DNA of 46,859 nt from Aquibium carbonis (GCF_003970795.1 NZ_RWKW01000068.1:1-46859); one strand, 5' to 3'; counted from the first letter of the stretch, positions 1 through 10,154 are shown. Made by a program: numbers and translations. The notes: a model not told the origin generated them from the sequence alone.

Positions 1-65
1 CCGCGTCCGCAGCCCCGCGCGAGACGCGGCCGACCGGCGCGGTTCCGTCCGTTTCGGCCGGTGCC

Positions 66-515
66 ATGGCGTCCGCGCCGCCGATGCCGCGCCAGGCCGC
101 GGAGGCGGCCGATGCTCTCTCGCTGTTCGGCTACTTCAAGGCGTGCGTCACCGGCGGCTACGCGCGTTTCCGCGGCCGTGCGCGCCGCAAGGAATACTGG
201 GGCTTCGTGCTGTTCTTCCTGGTCACGATGACCGTGCTTGCGCTCGTCGCCCTGTTCATCGACGCCGCTCTCGGAAACCTCGACCGTGACGAGCCGATCA
301 CGCTCGCCATCCTGCCGGGTCTCTTCGGACTGGCGATGGTGCTGCCGTCGGTCGCCGTCACCGTCCGCCGCATCCACGACATCGGCCTGTCGGGCTGGTT
401 CGTGCTGCTCGGGCTCATTCCCACCATCGGCAGCCTGATCATCCTGGTCTTCGCCTTGGTGCCCTCGCAGAAGAACCCCAACAGATGGGGCGAGGTGCCG
501 CCGGGCGTTTCCTGA
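66..515 (+). CDS. DUF805 family inner-membrane protein (5' end uncertain)
   Basis: The product is a small membrane protein of the DUF805 family, whose function is unknown. After a variable N-terminus comes the family hallmark: an aromatic/Gly stretch leading into GRARRKEYW (about residues 37-45), then hydrophobic segments near 47-69 and 80-98, the RRIHDIGLSGW motif (about 101-111) and a last hydrophobic segment at 112-131. The reading frame stays open to the left edge of the window, so the true start may lie upstream; ATG at 66 is only the first ATG available. It converges on leuB, with a GC-rich 8-bp inverted repeat at 551-570 between them. The family call is firm; no role can be assigned. 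Confidence 0.75.
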   Translation: MASAPPMPRQAAEAADALSLFGYFKACVTGGYARFRGRARRKEYWGFVLFFLVTMTVLALVALFIDAALGNLDRDEPITLAILPGLFGLAMVLPSVAVTVRRIHDIGLSGWFVLLGLIPTIGSLIILVFALVPSQKNPNRWGEVPPGVS

Positions 516-550
516 TCCGGATCGCGCTCGCCCCCTCAATGCGCGAAGGT

Positions 551-570
551 CCGGCGCGTCGCCGCGCCGG
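551..570. terminator. Hairpin between convergent genes
   Basis: A perfect 8-bp inverted repeat (CCGGCGCG, TCGC loop, CGCGCCGG) lies between the convergent DUF805 gene and leuB. No T-run follows on either strand, so factor-independent termination is uncertain; it could protect 3' ends. Confidence 0.3.
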
Positions 571-602
571 CCCTCGATCGGTCGTGGCCGGGTGGATTGC
601 TC

Positions 603-1715
603 TCAGGCCGAGAGCGCCAAGAACTTCTCCACGATCGCGTCGCCCATCTGGACCGTGCCGACCTTGGTCATGCCATCCGACATGATGTCGGCGGTGCGCA
701 GGCCGTCGTCGAGCACCGCGGCGATCGCGGCTTCGAGACGGTCGGCCTCGGCCACCATGTTGAACGAGTAGCGCAGGCACATGGCGAAGGAGGCGATCAT
801 GGCGATCGGGTTGGCGATGCCCTGGCCGGCGATGTCGGGCGCGGAGCCGTGCACGGGCTCGTAGAGCGCCTTGCGCTTGCCCGTCATGGCGTCCGGCGCG
901 CCGAGAGAGGCGGACGGCAGCATGCCGAGCGAGCCCGTCAGCATCGCCGCCACGTCCGACAGCATGTCGCCGAACAGGTTGTCGGTCACGATCACGTCGA
1001 ACTGCTTGGGCCAGCGCACCAGCTGCATGCCGCCCGCGTCGGCCAGCATGTGGGACAGCTCGACGTCGGAGTAGTGCGCCTTGTGGGTGGCGGTCACCAC
1101 CTCGTTCCAGAGCACGCCCGACTTCATGACGTTGCGCTTTTCCATCGAGCAGACCTTGTTCTTGCGCGTGCGCGCCAGTTCGAAGGCCACGCCCGCGATG
1201 CGCTCGATCTCGAACGTGTCGTAGACCTGCGTGTCGATGCCGCGCTTCTGGCCGTTGCCGAGATCGATGATCTCCTTCGGCTCGCCGAAATAGACGCCGC
1301 CGGTCAGCTCGCGGATGATCAGGATGTCGAGGCCTTCGACCACCTCGGGCTTCAGCGACGACGACTGCGCCAGCGCCGGATAGCAGATCGCCGGACGCAG
1401 GTTGGCAAACAGCTGCATGTCCTTGCGCAGGCGCAGAAGCCCCGCCTCCGGCCGCACCTCGTAGGGCACGGCGTCCCACTTCGGTCCGCCCACGGCCCCG
1501 AACAGCGTCGCGTCGGCGGCCATCGCCTTGCCCATGTCCGCGTCGGAGATCGCCTGGCCATGCGCGTCGTAGGCGCAGCCGCCGACCAGGCCCTCCTCGG
1601 TCTCGAAGCCGGCGCCCAGCTTCTCGTTCATGGCCGCGATCAGCTTCTTCACCTCCGCCATCGCCTCGGGGCCGATGCCGTCGCCGGCCAGAAGAAGGAG
1701 TTTGCGCGTGGCCAT
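603..1715 (-). CDS. leuB: 3-isopropylmalate dehydrogenase
   Basis: LeuB carries out the NAD-dependent oxidative decarboxylation of 3-isopropylmalate to 2-oxoisocaproate, the third leucine-specific step, in the cytosol. The 370-residue product has the family length. It begins [17 protein letters not shown], contains the substrate-loop sequence TGGVYFGEP, the catalytic [18 protein letters not shown] region and the NAD-binding [14 protein letters not shown]. An in-frame upstream extension is possible, but ATG at 1715 has a GGAG about 11 nt ahead and gives the canonical N-terminus. leuD lies upstream on the same strand about 150 bp away, so the two may be co-transcribed. leuC is not in the window. 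Confidence 0.96.
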   Translation of the reverse strand: MATRKLLLLAGDGIGPEAMAEVKKLIAAMNEKLGAGFETEEGLVGGCAYDAHGQAISDADMGKAMAADATLFGAVGGPKWDAVPYEVRPEAGLLRLRKDMQLFANLRPAICYPALAQSSSLKPEVVEGLDILIIRELTGGVYFGEPKEIIDLGNGQKRGIDTQVYDTFEIERIAGVAFELARTRKNKVCSMEKRNVMKSGVLWNEVVTATHKAHYSDVELSHMLADAGGMQLVRWPKQFDVIVTDNLFGDMLSDVAAMLTGSLGMLPSASLGAPDAMTGKRKALYEPVHGSAPDIAGQGIANPIAMIASFAMCLRYSFNMVAEADRLEAAIAAVLDDGLRTADIMSDGMTKVGTVQMGDAIVEKFLALSA

Positions 1716-1868
1716 GGGTGGAAGTCTCCGTTGAGCTTGGAAATCGCGGGCTTTGCTAACCCCGCCCATGCGCGGGCGCAAGCGCAAATGGCTGCGCCGG
1801 CGCGAGCCGACTGGCGGCGTCCGGTTCGAGCCGGCGCGGGGTGAGGCGTCTCGTTTCGGGTGGCCGCC

Positions 1869-2474
1869 TCAGGCCCAGGGGCGGTTCTCGGTCAGCTTCT
1901 GCTCGTAGCTGGCGATCGCCGGTGCCTTCTCCATGGTCAGGCCGATGTCGTCGAGACCGTTCAGCATGCAGTGGCGGCGGAAGGAGTCGAGGTCGAAGGT
2001 GATGACACCGCCGTCGGGGCCGCGGATTTCCATGGCTTCCAGGTCGACCGTCAGCGTGGCGTTGGCGCCGCGCGAGGCGTCGTCCATCAGCTTGTCGAGA
2101 TCCTCGGGGCTGACCGTGATCGGCAGGATGCCGTTCTTGAAGCAGTTATTGTAGAAGATGTCGGCGAACGAGGTCGAGATCACGCAGCGGATGCCGAAGT
2201 CCAGCAGCGCCCAGGGCGCGTGCTCGCGCGACGAACCGCAGCCGAAATTGTCGCCCGCGACCAGGATCTGCGCATTGCGATAGGCCGGCTTGTTCAGGAC
2301 GAAGTCGGGATTTTCGGAGCCGTCCTCGTTGTAGCGCATCTCCGAGAACAGGCCGGTGCCGAGCCCGGTGCGCTTGATCGTCTTCAGGTAATCCTTCGGG
2401 ATGATCATGTCGGTGTCGACGTTGATGATCGGCAGCGGAGCGGCGACGCCGGTGAGCTTGGTGAACTTGTCCAT
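1869..2474 (-). CDS. leuD: 3-isopropylmalate dehydratase small subunit
   Basis: LeuD is the small swivelling subunit that joins LeuC to isomerise 2-isopropylmalate to 3-isopropylmalate. The 201-residue product starts [15 protein letters not shown] and shows [14 protein letters not shown] (about 18-31) and the aconitase swivel signature [15 protein letters not shown]. The longer open frame reaching 2540 is rejected because the family begins with this M-[DE]-K-F sequence at ATG 2474. It precedes leuB on the same strand. The missing leuC partner must be elsewhere, as is usual in rhizobia where leuC is unlinked. Confidence 0.96.
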   Translation of the reverse strand: MDKFTKLTGVAAPLPIINVDTDMIIPKDYLKTIKRTGLGTGLFSEMRYNEDGSENPDFVLNKPAYRNAQILVAGDNFGCGSSREHAPWALLDFGIRCVISTSFADIFYNNCFKNGILPITVSPEDLDKLMDDASRGANATLTVDLEAMEIRGPDGGVITFDLDSFRRHCMLNGLDDIGLTMEKAPAIASYEQKLTENRPWA

Positions 2475-2540
2475 CGTTTTCGGCCCGTGGTCTGATGCGG
2501 CTAATGTGGCTGCGCACCGCTTTATACGGCTTGTCCGCAC

Positions 2541-2569
2541 AAATCAAAGGGGCGCTGTGCGGCGCCCCT
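2541..2569 (-). terminator. Rho-independent terminator after the 2607-3454 gene pair
   Basis: On the minus strand a perfect 8-bp stem (AGGGGCGC / GCGCCCCT, 2548-2569, 6-nt loop) is followed by TTGATTTG. It ends transcription from the two small envelope genes and insulates leuD. Confidence 0.65.
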
Positions 2570-2606
2570 CCGGTCGTTTCCGTTGGCAAGGGAGTTTTCC
2601 GGCGCG

Positions 2607-3110
2607 TCAGCGCGCGGCCGGCTGTTCCAGCGCGCGCTCGATCCGGCTCGCGAAAGGGCGGACGACGCCGGCATCCTTCGCGCCCTGCACGCGCCAGTCG
2701 GCCATCTTCGTCCGCCAGTCGGCGATCAGCGCGCGCGCCGTGTCCCGCTGCGCCTCGGTCAGGCCTTCCCGCGATTCGAACTCGAGCAGCGGCCCAAGCA
2801 CGGAATCCAGCTTCGACTGTTCGATGGCGGCGAAGTAGCCCTTCATCGTTCCATCGAGGGCCTGGCGCCAGGTCTGGCGTGAAAATCCCGCCTCGGCGAT
2901 CCGTCCTTCATAGGCGGCATCTTCCTCGAACCAGATTTCTGCGGCTTCCTCGTCATAGGCGAGGTCGCCGAGATCCTCGACGAGTTGCTCCATCACTTCG
3001 ACGACGCGCTCGACCTCCTTCGCCGACAGCGCCTTTGACGGCGACGACAGGAACATCGCCAGGGCAAGCGCCGCCAGCAGGATCGCGAAGACTTTCGACA
3101 TCATGTTCAT
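2607..3110 (-). CDS. Small exported protein of unknown function
   Basis: This is a 167-residue protein with an N-terminal hydrophobic signal (MNMMSKVFAILLAALALAM, probable cleavage after about residue 27) and a highly charged helical remainder. That part is rich in Glu, Asp and Ala, with Trp at several positions (IWFEEDA, TWRQALDG, WRTKMADWRVQ). I do not recognise the family. It resembles short periplasmic helical proteins, but no function can be given. The start at 3110 is chosen because a GGAGGA sits 6 nt upstream; another in-frame ATG at 3116 touches that motif directly. The start ATG shares one base with the stop of the upstream lipoprotein gene, so the pair is translationally coupled. 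Confidence 0.6.
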   Translation of the reverse strand: MNMMSKVFAILLAALALAMFLSSPSKALSAKEVERVVEVMEQLVEDLGDLAYDEEAAEIWFEEDAAYEGRIAEAGFSRQTWRQALDGTMKGYFAAIEQSKLDSVLGPLLEFESREGLTEAQRDTARALIADWRTKMADWRVQGAKDAGVVRPFASRIERALEQPAAR

Positions 3111-3454
3111 CAGCATTCCTCCAGCGCCATGCCGGTGGAGCGGTTGCGGGACTGGGCCTGCATCATCGATCCGCCGACCGAGGCCACCTGGCCCGCGATC
3201 GCACCGCCCTGGCCGGCATAGCCGCCGAGGGCGCCGGCTGCGGACAGCATCATCCCGGCCATGGCCGCGTTCTGGTTGGACTGCGCCGCTTGGCGGATCG
3301 TGTCGGCGCATTTGTCGCTGGCCGCGGCTCTGGTTGCCGCTGTCGCCGGTTTCGCCCGTGGCGGCGTGGTGGCCGCCGTGTCCTCGGTGGTCTGGCTGCA
3401 TCCCGCGGCCAGGCCGCAGAGGACGAGCATAAGGGCCGTTCTCATCATCAACAT
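3110..3454 (-). CDS. Putative lipoprotein with Gly/Ala-rich segment
   Basis: The product has 114 residues. The N-terminus is a lipoprotein signal: MLMMRTALMLVLCG followed by the lipobox LAAGC with Cys20. Then come a Thr/Ala/Pro-rich linker and a Gly/Ala/Met-rich stretch (MLSAAGALGGYAGQGGAIAG) that may insert in or lie on a membrane like a glycine zipper. It would be lipid-anchored in the envelope. It is first in a two-gene unit with the exported protein at 2607-3110, overlapping by one base. No specific function is recognisable, and the exact ATG (3454, 3448 or 3445) is not resolved. Confidence 0.6.
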   Translation of the reverse strand: MLMMRTALMLVLCGLAAGCSQTTEDTAATTPPRAKPATAATRAAASDKCADTIRQAAQSNQNAAMAGMMLSAAGALGGYAGQGGAIAGQVASVGGSMMQAQSRNRSTGMALEEC

Positions 3455-3607
3455 GGTTCATCCATCCGTTCTGGCGACTGATCGCCGGGGACCGCGCACT
3501 TAGGCGTCGCGGAACGGATGGTCTCGGGCAGAGGCGAAGGGACTATGCGCCGGGCGAAGTCGGACCTGTCCGATCAACGGTCCCGACGGGCCGCCGGCCG
3601 TCCACCG

Positions 3608-4552
3608 TCACCGGTCGGTGCGGCGCATCGCGTCGGCGCGCACGTCGCGAGGGGTCGCGCCATAGCGTTTGCGAAAGGCGCGATTGAAGCTCGAAAGGTC
3701 GCCGAAGCCCGCCTCGAAGGCGATGGTGGCGATGGAAGCGTCGAGCCGCGTCTCGTCGCGCAGATCGAACCAGGCACGTTCCAGCCGCTTCTCGCGGACG
3801 TGGTCGGAGAAACTGGTTCCCTCGCCCGAAAACAGCAGCTGGACGTAGCGCGGGGTCACGCCATGCCTCCGCGCCAGGGTTTCCAGGTCGAGGTCGGGAT
3901 CCGACAGCCGCCGGTCGATGTCGGCCTTGATGAGCTCGAGCCGGGCCCGCGAGAGCCCGCCGCGGGGCCGTTCGACGTCGCCCTGGGTCCCGACCAGCTC
4001 GCCGACCAGCCGATACATGTGCTCCGACGCGACCGCGGTCGGCGCGCTTTCCGGCAGTCCGCGCAGCAGGTCGGCATAGCCGCTGACGAGCGGCGCCATC
4101 GGCGACGCCCGCTCGAAGTGCCAGGCCGGCTTGGAAGCGATCCGGGGCGCCAGGTCCTCGAGCCGCTTGCGGTCGAGCGCCAGGATCAGCGACCCCGTTC
4201 CCGGCAGGCGGAACTCGTAAGGGCTCGACTCGTCGATCAGCACCACGTCGCCGGCGCCGACGGACCACTGGCGCCCATCGATCGCAAGCTCGTAGTCGGT
4301 GTCGTGGATCGACAGGACGTAGTTGCCGCGCCCGTCAGCCAGCATGTCGGGTCGCCGGGCCCCTTTCACGGCGCTGTATCGGGTCGACGACACCACGATG
4401 CCGTTCTCGATCCGGCGAGCGGCGAGGAAGTAATCGAAGCTGGCGACGTCGCGCGGTTCGAACCGCAACCCCGCGATGCGCGAAGACACGAAATCATGCA
4501 GATAGGCCATGCGCTGACGAAACGGGACGTCGCCGGTCGAAATACTTTGCAT
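3608..4552 (-). CDS. AraC-family transcriptional regulator
   Basis: This is a cytosolic transcription factor. Its N-terminal half matches the AraC-binding-like domain 2 layout (cupin-like sensing domain, e.g. YVLSIHDTDYELAIDGRQ). The C-terminal about 100 residues are a double helix-turn-helix: LETLARRHGVTPRYVQLLF and then IATIAFEAGFGDLSSFNRAF, RKRYGATPRDVR. The ATG at 4552 gives 314 residues, the usual family length, with GGAAGG just upstream; the frame also allows a GTG start at 4633. It lies 110 bp downstream of the FAD oxidoreductase gene on the same strand, so it may regulate that gene or a linked catabolic function. The ligand is unknown. Confidence 0.85.
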   Translation of the reverse strand: MQSISTGDVPFRQRMAYLHDFVSSRIAGLRFEPRDVASFDYFLAARRIENGIVVSSTRYSAVKGARRPDMLADGRGNYVLSIHDTDYELAIDGRQWSVGAGDVVLIDESSPYEFRLPGTGSLILALDRKRLEDLAPRIASKPAWHFERASPMAPLVSGYADLLRGLPESAPTAVASEHMYRLVGELVGTQGDVERPRGGLSRARLELIKADIDRRLSDPDLDLETLARRHGVTPRYVQLLFSGEGTSFSDHVREKRLERAWFDLRDETRLDASIATIAFEAGFGDLSSFNRAFRKRYGATPRDVRADAMRRTDR

Positions 4553-4662
4553 GGGACCTTCCACAGGCCGGATGACGCGACGGTTCAGGGAGCGATGCTC
4601 ATAGAAAGAAGCATCGGTGCGGTCAATCGGCACCTGCCGGCGGTTGGAAGCTCGGGTTTTCT

Positions 4663-5832
4663 CTAGATCACGTTCAGTTCGCGATACGCCCGGCCGGCCG
4701 CCACGCGCTCGTAGCCGAAGACCGAACAGTCGATGGTGCGATAGGCGCCATGGACGATCAGTTCGGCCAGCGCCTTGCCCACGGCGGGCGCCTGCTGCAG
4801 GCCGTGGCCGGAGAACCCGTTGGCGAAGAGAAGGTTTTCGACCTCCGGATGCGGGCCGATCACGGCGTTCTGGTCGAGCGTGTTGTAGTCGTAGTGGCCG
4901 GCCCAGGCGCGGGTGGCCTTGATCGCCTCGAAGGCGGGAATGCGCGTCGCCAGCACCGGCCAGATCGTCTCCTCGAACAGCGGCCAGTCCGGCTCGAAGT
5001 CGGCCGGGTCGGCGGCGGCGTCGGTGTCGTGGGGTTCCGCGCCGCCGGTGATGTAGACCGAGCCTTCCGGCCGCACGTAGACGCCCGAGGGGTCCACCAG
5101 CAGCGGCATGTCGTCGAAGCGCTCGCGTGCCTCGAACACGAAGACCGAGCGCTTGCGCGGCTCCACCGGCAACGCGATGCCGGCCATGGCCGCAACCTTC
5201 CCGGCATTCGGGCCGGCGGCATTGACCACGATCCCCGCATCGAGCGTCTCGCCATAGTCCAGCGTCACCGCCGTCAAGCGGTTCCCTTCGCGGGCGATCG
5301 CCGTCGCCGAGGCCTCGATCATGTCGACGGACTTCGTCCTCAGCGCCTTGCGGAACAGCGACAGCAGCGCGTGCGCGTCGAACCAGCCTTCGCCGGTGCG
5401 GCCGAAGGCGCCGGCGGCGATGCCCTCCGTCGACAGCCAGGAAAAGCGCTTCTCCAGCGCCCCCGCATCCTCCAGCAGGATGTCGGCGCCCTCGGCCGCC
5501 TGCACGCGGTGGTTCGCCTCGAGCACCGGCCGGCCGTCCTCGGAAGCGAGGATCAGATAGCCCTTCTCGCGAAAGCCGATGTCGGCGTCCGCGCCGAACT
5601 CCGCCTTCAGCCGCCGGAACAGGTCGAGCGTGTAGCGCGACAGGCGGATGTTCTCCGGGATCGAGAACTGTTGCCGGATCGACGCGCAGGACAGCGTGGT
5701 CGCGGCGTGTTCGAAGCGCGGATCACGCTCGATCAGCGCGATCGAGCCGGAAAAGCCCTCCTCGCGAAGTTGCCAGGCCAGCGAGGCGCCGACGATGGCG
5801 CCGCCGATGATGACGATGTCGTAGCCGGCCAC
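4663..5832 (-). CDS. FAD-dependent oxidoreductase (DAO/FOXRED1-like)
   Basis: This is a 389-residue flavoprotein of the D-amino-acid-oxidase/glycine-oxidase fold. It opens with the dinucleotide-binding motif YDIVIIGGAIVGASLAWQL. Near the middle it has NAAGPNAGKVAAMAG, and near the end the FAD-contact motif FANGFSGHGLQQAPAVGKAL. Relatives oxidise amines or N-methyl amino acids (sarcosine, glycine), but the substrate cannot be read here. The start is a GTG at 5832: AGGAG lies six bases ahead and the flavin motif then begins at residue 3. The longer frame to 5898 has no comparable site. It is transcribed divergently from the CoA-ester lyase gene. Confidence 0.88.
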   Translation of the reverse strand: MAGYDIVIIGGAIVGASLAWQLREEGFSGSIALIERDPRFEHAATTLSCASIRQQFSIPENIRLSRYTLDLFRRLKAEFGADADIGFREKGYLILASEDGRPVLEANHRVQAAEGADILLEDAGALEKRFSWLSTEGIAAGAFGRTGEGWFDAHALLSLFRKALRTKSVDMIEASATAIAREGNRLTAVTLDYGETLDAGIVVNAAGPNAGKVAAMAGIALPVEPRKRSVFVFEARERFDDMPLLVDPSGVYVRPEGSVYITGGAEPHDTDAAADPADFEPDWPLFEETIWPVLATRIPAFEAIKATRAWAGHYDYNTLDQNAVIGPHPEVENLLFANGFSGHGLQQAPAVGKALAELIVHGAYRTIDCSVFGYERVAAGRAYRELNVI

Positions 5833-5927
5833 GCGGGTCTCCTGGCGATTGGCGATGCGATCCTTGCTGGCTCTGCCGGAACCTCCGCGGACTTGCAAGA
5901 GGCCTGGCGCCTTGCGATGACGGTCCC

Positions 5928-6806
5928 ATGAGCAATGCCCACCGCCCCCGTCGTTCCGTCCTCTACGTGCCCGCTTCCAGCGAAAAGGCGCTCGCCAAGG
6001 CGCCGACCCTTCCCTGCGACGCCGTCGTCGTCGACCTGGAAGACGCGGTGGCGCCGACCGCCAAGGCCGAGGCTCGCGCCAGGCTGGCCGGGGTCTTCGC
6101 CGCCCGGCGCGCCGGCGGCCCGGACCTCGTCATCCGCGTCAATGCCTTGTCGAGCCCGTGGGGCGCCGACGATCTCAAGGCTGCGGCGGATTGCGCGCCG
6201 GATGCCATCCTCCTGCCCAAGGTCGATGGCCCGAAAGACGTGCTGGCTGCCGACGACATGCTGGACTCGCTCGACGCCGATCCGGCCATCAAGCTCTGGT
6301 CCATGATCGAAACGCCGAAGGGCCTGCTCAATCTCGGCCCCATCGCCGAGCTTGGTCGCGATCCCGCCGCGCGCCTCGCCTGCCTCGTCGCCGGCACCAA
6401 CGACCTCGTCAAGGAGACCGGCGTGCGGATGACCCCGGATCGTCGGTGGCTGCTGGGCTGGCTGCAGCAGATCGTGGTCGCGGCGCGGGCCGGCGGGCTC
6501 GACGCGCTCGACGGCGTCTCCAACGATTTTCGGGATCTCGAAGCCTTTGCGCGCGAATGCGACCAGGGCCGCGCCATGGGCTTCGACGGCAAGACGCTGA
6601 TCCATCCGGCCCAGGTGGAGCCGGCCAACCGCGCCTTCTCGCCTTCACCCGATGAAATCACCGAGGCGCGCGCCGTCGTCGCAGCCTTCGCGCTGCCGGA
6701 CAATGCCGGCAAGGGCGTGATCCAGATCGACGGCCGCATGGTCGAGCGACTGCATCTCGACCAGGCCGAGAGGCTTCTCGCGAAGGCCGGGAACCTGGCG
6801 TCTTAA
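5928..6806 (+). CDS. HpcH/HpaI-family CoA-ester lyase
   Basis: The product (292 residues) belongs to the citrate lyase beta-subunit/malyl-CoA lyase family, which cleaves CoA thioesters such as malyl-CoA or citramalyl-CoA in a Mg-dependent aldol reaction. Visible family features are RRSVLYVPASSEKAL at the start, DAVVVDLEDAVAP (Mg ligands), LLPKVDG, the glutamate of MIETPKGLLN, GTNDLVKE and GFDGKTLIHPAQV. The substrate is not decidable from sequence. A distant CaiB-type CoA-transferase (37377-38534) is not in the same operon. The promoter must lie in the 95-bp divergent space shared with the oxidoreductase. Confidence 0.88.
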   Translation: MSNAHRPRRSVLYVPASSEKALAKAPTLPCDAVVVDLEDAVAPTAKAEARARLAGVFAARRAGGPDLVIRVNALSSPWGADDLKAAADCAPDAILLPKVDGPKDVLAADDMLDSLDADPAIKLWSMIETPKGLLNLGPIAELGRDPAARLACLVAGTNDLVKETGVRMTPDRRWLLGWLQQIVVAARAGGLDALDGVSNDFRDLEAFARECDQGRAMGFDGKTLIHPAQVEPANRAFSPSPDEITEARAVVAAFALPDNAGKGVIQIDGRMVERLHLDQAERLLAKAGNLAS

Positions 6807-6826
6807 CCACTCCTTCACCTTTTTGA

Positions 6827-6843
6827 TCGGTCGCTCCGACCGA
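6827..6843. repeat. Short perfect inverted repeat upstream of glmM
   Basis: TCGGTCG / CGACCGA with a 3-bp spacer follows the lyase gene by 20 bp. It could be a weak terminator of the lyase or an operator for glmM; nothing decides between these. Confidence 0.3.
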
Positions 6844-6951
6844 CAATAATCGGTTACATCGTCTCATATATTGTGATTACGGGATGGGTGGTTGCTATGG
6901 CACACCCTGCGGTCAGGGGATCAGGGCAGAGCGGCGAGGAAATCGACAGGC

Positions 6952-8307
<1,356 letters not shown>

Positions 8308-8353
8308 CGTTTCCGCGCCCGGCCAGGTCCTCGCACCTGGGACCAGCATCCAG

Positions 8354-8761
8354 CTATCGGCGGCTCAGTCCGGCGATCGGCCGACGTTCACGCATTGCCT
8401 CGAGGAACCGTCGCGCCACCTTTTCCAGGAAACGCGAGCTGAATGTCCCGACGGGGGTGGTGCTTTCGAAGTCGTAGAGTTCGTCGGGGCGGACCCTGTT
8501 GTAGTCGTCGAGAACGAGATGGCTCGTCTTGTCGGCACCAAGTCCCACGCGCCGCCGTTCGGTCTCCGGAATGATCTCGTAGATCCTCTCGGTGCCCGGC
8601 TCGGCAGGTCTTGGAACCCGGCTCGATATGGGGAAGAGGTAGAGCCATCCGTTCACTTCCATCATCAGGCACACCCGCCGGATCTTGCGACCGCTTTCCT
8701 CTCCGCGCTCCGCTTCATGGCCCCAGAGGTAGTTGTAGCGATAGACCTCTCCTCGCTTCAT
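8354..8761 (-). CDS. PemK/MazF-like toxin of a type II toxin-antitoxin pair
   Basis: A 135-residue basic protein beginning KRGEVYRYNYLWG, resembling the opening strand of PemK/MazF-like ribonucleases (RGEVYWVxL). It continues with RKIRRVCLMMEVNGWLYLFPIS and a long C-terminal helix. It is encoded directly after a Phd/YefM-type antitoxin with a 4-base ATGA overlap, the usual antitoxin-first layout. The fold assignment is inferred from the N-terminal strand and the context; overall similarity to typical MazF is weak and it is longer than the ~110-residue norm, so the RNA-cleaving activity is unproven. Confidence 0.6.
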   Translation of the reverse strand: MKRGEVYRYNYLWGHEAERGEESGRKIRRVCLMMEVNGWLYLFPISSRVPRPAEPGTERIYEIIPETERRRVGLGADKTSHLVLDDYNRVRPDELYDFESTTPVGTFSSRFLEKVARRFLEAMRERRPIAGLSRR

Positions 8762-9021
8762 TCTTCACCCTTGGCCTCGTCGAGGATCTGACGGAAACCG
8801 GCCGTGAGGTTTTCGAGATCGTCTTCCGGCGCGTTGGCGAGCGTGAAGGCACGCCCCTCACGCCGTCCGGCGGCCAATTGCTCCAGCCGCTCGTATTCCT
8901 CCATGGGCATCATCATCACCTTGGCCTTGCCGCGCTTGGCCAGGGAAACCTTTCCCGCCATGGCAGCGTCGAGCACGTCGCCCGACCGGCGGCTTAGATC
9001 CGAGAACGTGAACTGCTTCAT
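8758..9021 (-). CDS. Phd/YefM-family antitoxin
   Basis: An 87-residue antitoxin. Its N-terminal part, MKQFTFSDLSRRSGDVLDAAMAG followed by KRGKAKVMMMPMEEYERL, is the Phd/YefM DNA-binding fold. The acidic C-terminal tail (PEDDLENLTAGFRQILDEAKGEE) would wrap and neutralise the toxin. AGGAGG lies six bases before the ATG at 9021. A perfect 16-bp palindrome immediately upstream is the expected autoregulatory operator. The stop codon overlaps the toxin start, giving coupled translation. Confidence 0.85.
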   Translation of the reverse strand: MKQFTFSDLSRRSGDVLDAAMAGKVSLAKRGKAKVMMMPMEEYERLEQLAAGRREGRAFTLANAPEDDLENLTAGFRQILDEAKGEE

Positions 9022-9032
9022 GAGCGCCTCCT

Positions 9033-9067
9033 GTCTGTATCATCTGTATTTTACAGATGATACAGAC
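9033..9067. promoter_or_regulatory. Palindromic toxin-antitoxin operator and promoter
   Basis: Two perfectly complementary 16-bp arms (9033-9048 and 9052-9067) flank a TTT spacer; each arm holds the element CTGTATCATCTGTA. On the minus strand the centre forms a -10-like TAAAAT (9048-9053), and a -35-like TTGCGG lies 17 bp upstream (9071-9076), so an antitoxin dimer bound here would block the promoter. Confidence 0.75.
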
Positions 9068-9181
9068 TTGCCGCAAGGACGCCGCGCTCGGATCTCGTCC
9101 GGTGCGCTGGGGGAGCCCGTCGACCGCGCTCCGGTCCGGGCGCCCCGCCGGGAAAACTCCAAACACGGTAAACGAACAGGG

Positions 9182-9197
9182 TTAAATCCTATTTAAC
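9182..9197 (+). promoter_or_regulatory. CtrA-like box upstream of the first Omp25-like gene
   Basis: TTAA (9182-9185), seven bases, TTAAC (9193-9197) matches the CtrA full site TTAA-N7-TTAAC. It is embedded in a perfect inverted repeat GGTTAAA/TTTAACC (9180-9198), 76 bp before the ATG. Confidence 0.55.
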
Positions 9198-9273
9198 CTT
9201 TGGGTTTCATTATCCTAGTCGAGTTCAACCACATCCCGGCTCGACGACGCCGGGACTCGCAAGGACATCCCTC

Positions 9274-10125
9274 ATGCTGAAGCCCGTCAGGCTGATCATC
9301 GCAGCGCTCGCGCTCGGCGGCGTTTCACCAGCCCTCGCAGCGGACATCTACGAACCGCCGGTCATCGAGTACCAGCCGCCCGCGCCGATCTACCAGGAGG
9401 TCGGCGGATGGTACATTCGCGGCGACATCGACTATCATTGGCCGAAACTGCGCGGCACCGAATACATCACCTACGGCTGCTGCACCCCCGATCCCGGCAC
9501 CAACCGCTTCGGCGAGACAAGCCTCAAGGGCGCGCTGTCGCTCGGCGCCGGCGTCGGCTACCAGATCAACCGCCATTTCCGCACCGACCTGACCGGCGAC
9601 TACTGGTTCAAGTCCAAGTTCACGGGCAGCACGAGCGGCTCCTGCGGCGGCAACCCGTGCGTCTCGGTCGACGAGTCGGACATGAGCGCGCTGCTGCTTC
9701 TCGCCAATGCCTATGTGGACCTCGGCACCTATTACGGCGTCACGCCCTACATCGGCGCCGGCCTGGGTGGCGCGCATGTCAAGTGGGGCGACCTGCGCAA
9801 CACGATCGGCGTCAACACGGACGTCCACAAGGGCGTGTCGAGCTGGCGCTTTGCCTACGCCCTGATGGCCGGTGCCTCCTACTGCATCACCCAGAACCTG
9901 CAGGCGGACCTCGGCTACCGCTACAGCCGCATCGAAGGCGGCCGCATGTTCCAGGAGTATTCGCCTTCCGGTGAATCGATCGGCGTCGGCCCCGGCTTCG
10001 ACCATGGCATCAACACCCACGAGGTTCGTGGCGGCCTGCGCTGGACCTTCGGCGGCAACACCAACTGCGCCCCCGAGCAGGTCGCCTTCCAGCCCGAGCC
10101 GGTCTTCCAGCCGGTCTACAAGTAG
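9274..10125 (+). CDS. Omp25/RopB-like outer-membrane beta-barrel protein
   Basis: A 283-residue exported protein with signal peptide MLKPVRLIIAALALGG..PALA and probable cleavage before ADIYEPP. A short Pro/Tyr-rich linker leads to alternating aromatic strands typical of 8-stranded barrels (GGWYIRGDIDYHW, VGYQINRHFRTDLTGDYWF, NAYVDLGTYYGVTPYIGAGLG, QNLQADLGYRYSRIEGG, EVRGGLRWTFGG). NAYVDLGTYxGxTPY is a signature of the rhizobial/Brucella Omp25-like family. Unlike most such barrels it has six Cys (CC pair, CGGNPC, C in the barrel and one near the end), and a Pro-rich C-terminal extension follows the last strand. A CtrA-like box lies upstream and a terminator follows. Confidence 0.85.
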   Translation: MLKPVRLIIAALALGGVSPALAADIYEPPVIEYQPPAPIYQEVGGWYIRGDIDYHWPKLRGTEYITYGCCTPDPGTNRFGETSLKGALSLGAGVGYQINRHFRTDLTGDYWFKSKFTGSTSGSCGGNPCVSVDESDMSALLLLANAYVDLGTYYGVTPYIGAGLGGAHVKWGDLRNTIGVNTDVHKGVSSWRFAYALMAGASYCITQNLQADLGYRYSRIEGGRMFQEYSPSGESIGVGPGFDHGINTHEVRGGLRWTFGGNTNCAPEQVAFQPEPVFQPVYK

Positions 10126-10154
10126 GCGTCTTCCTCCATCGATTGCCTTTCCCG

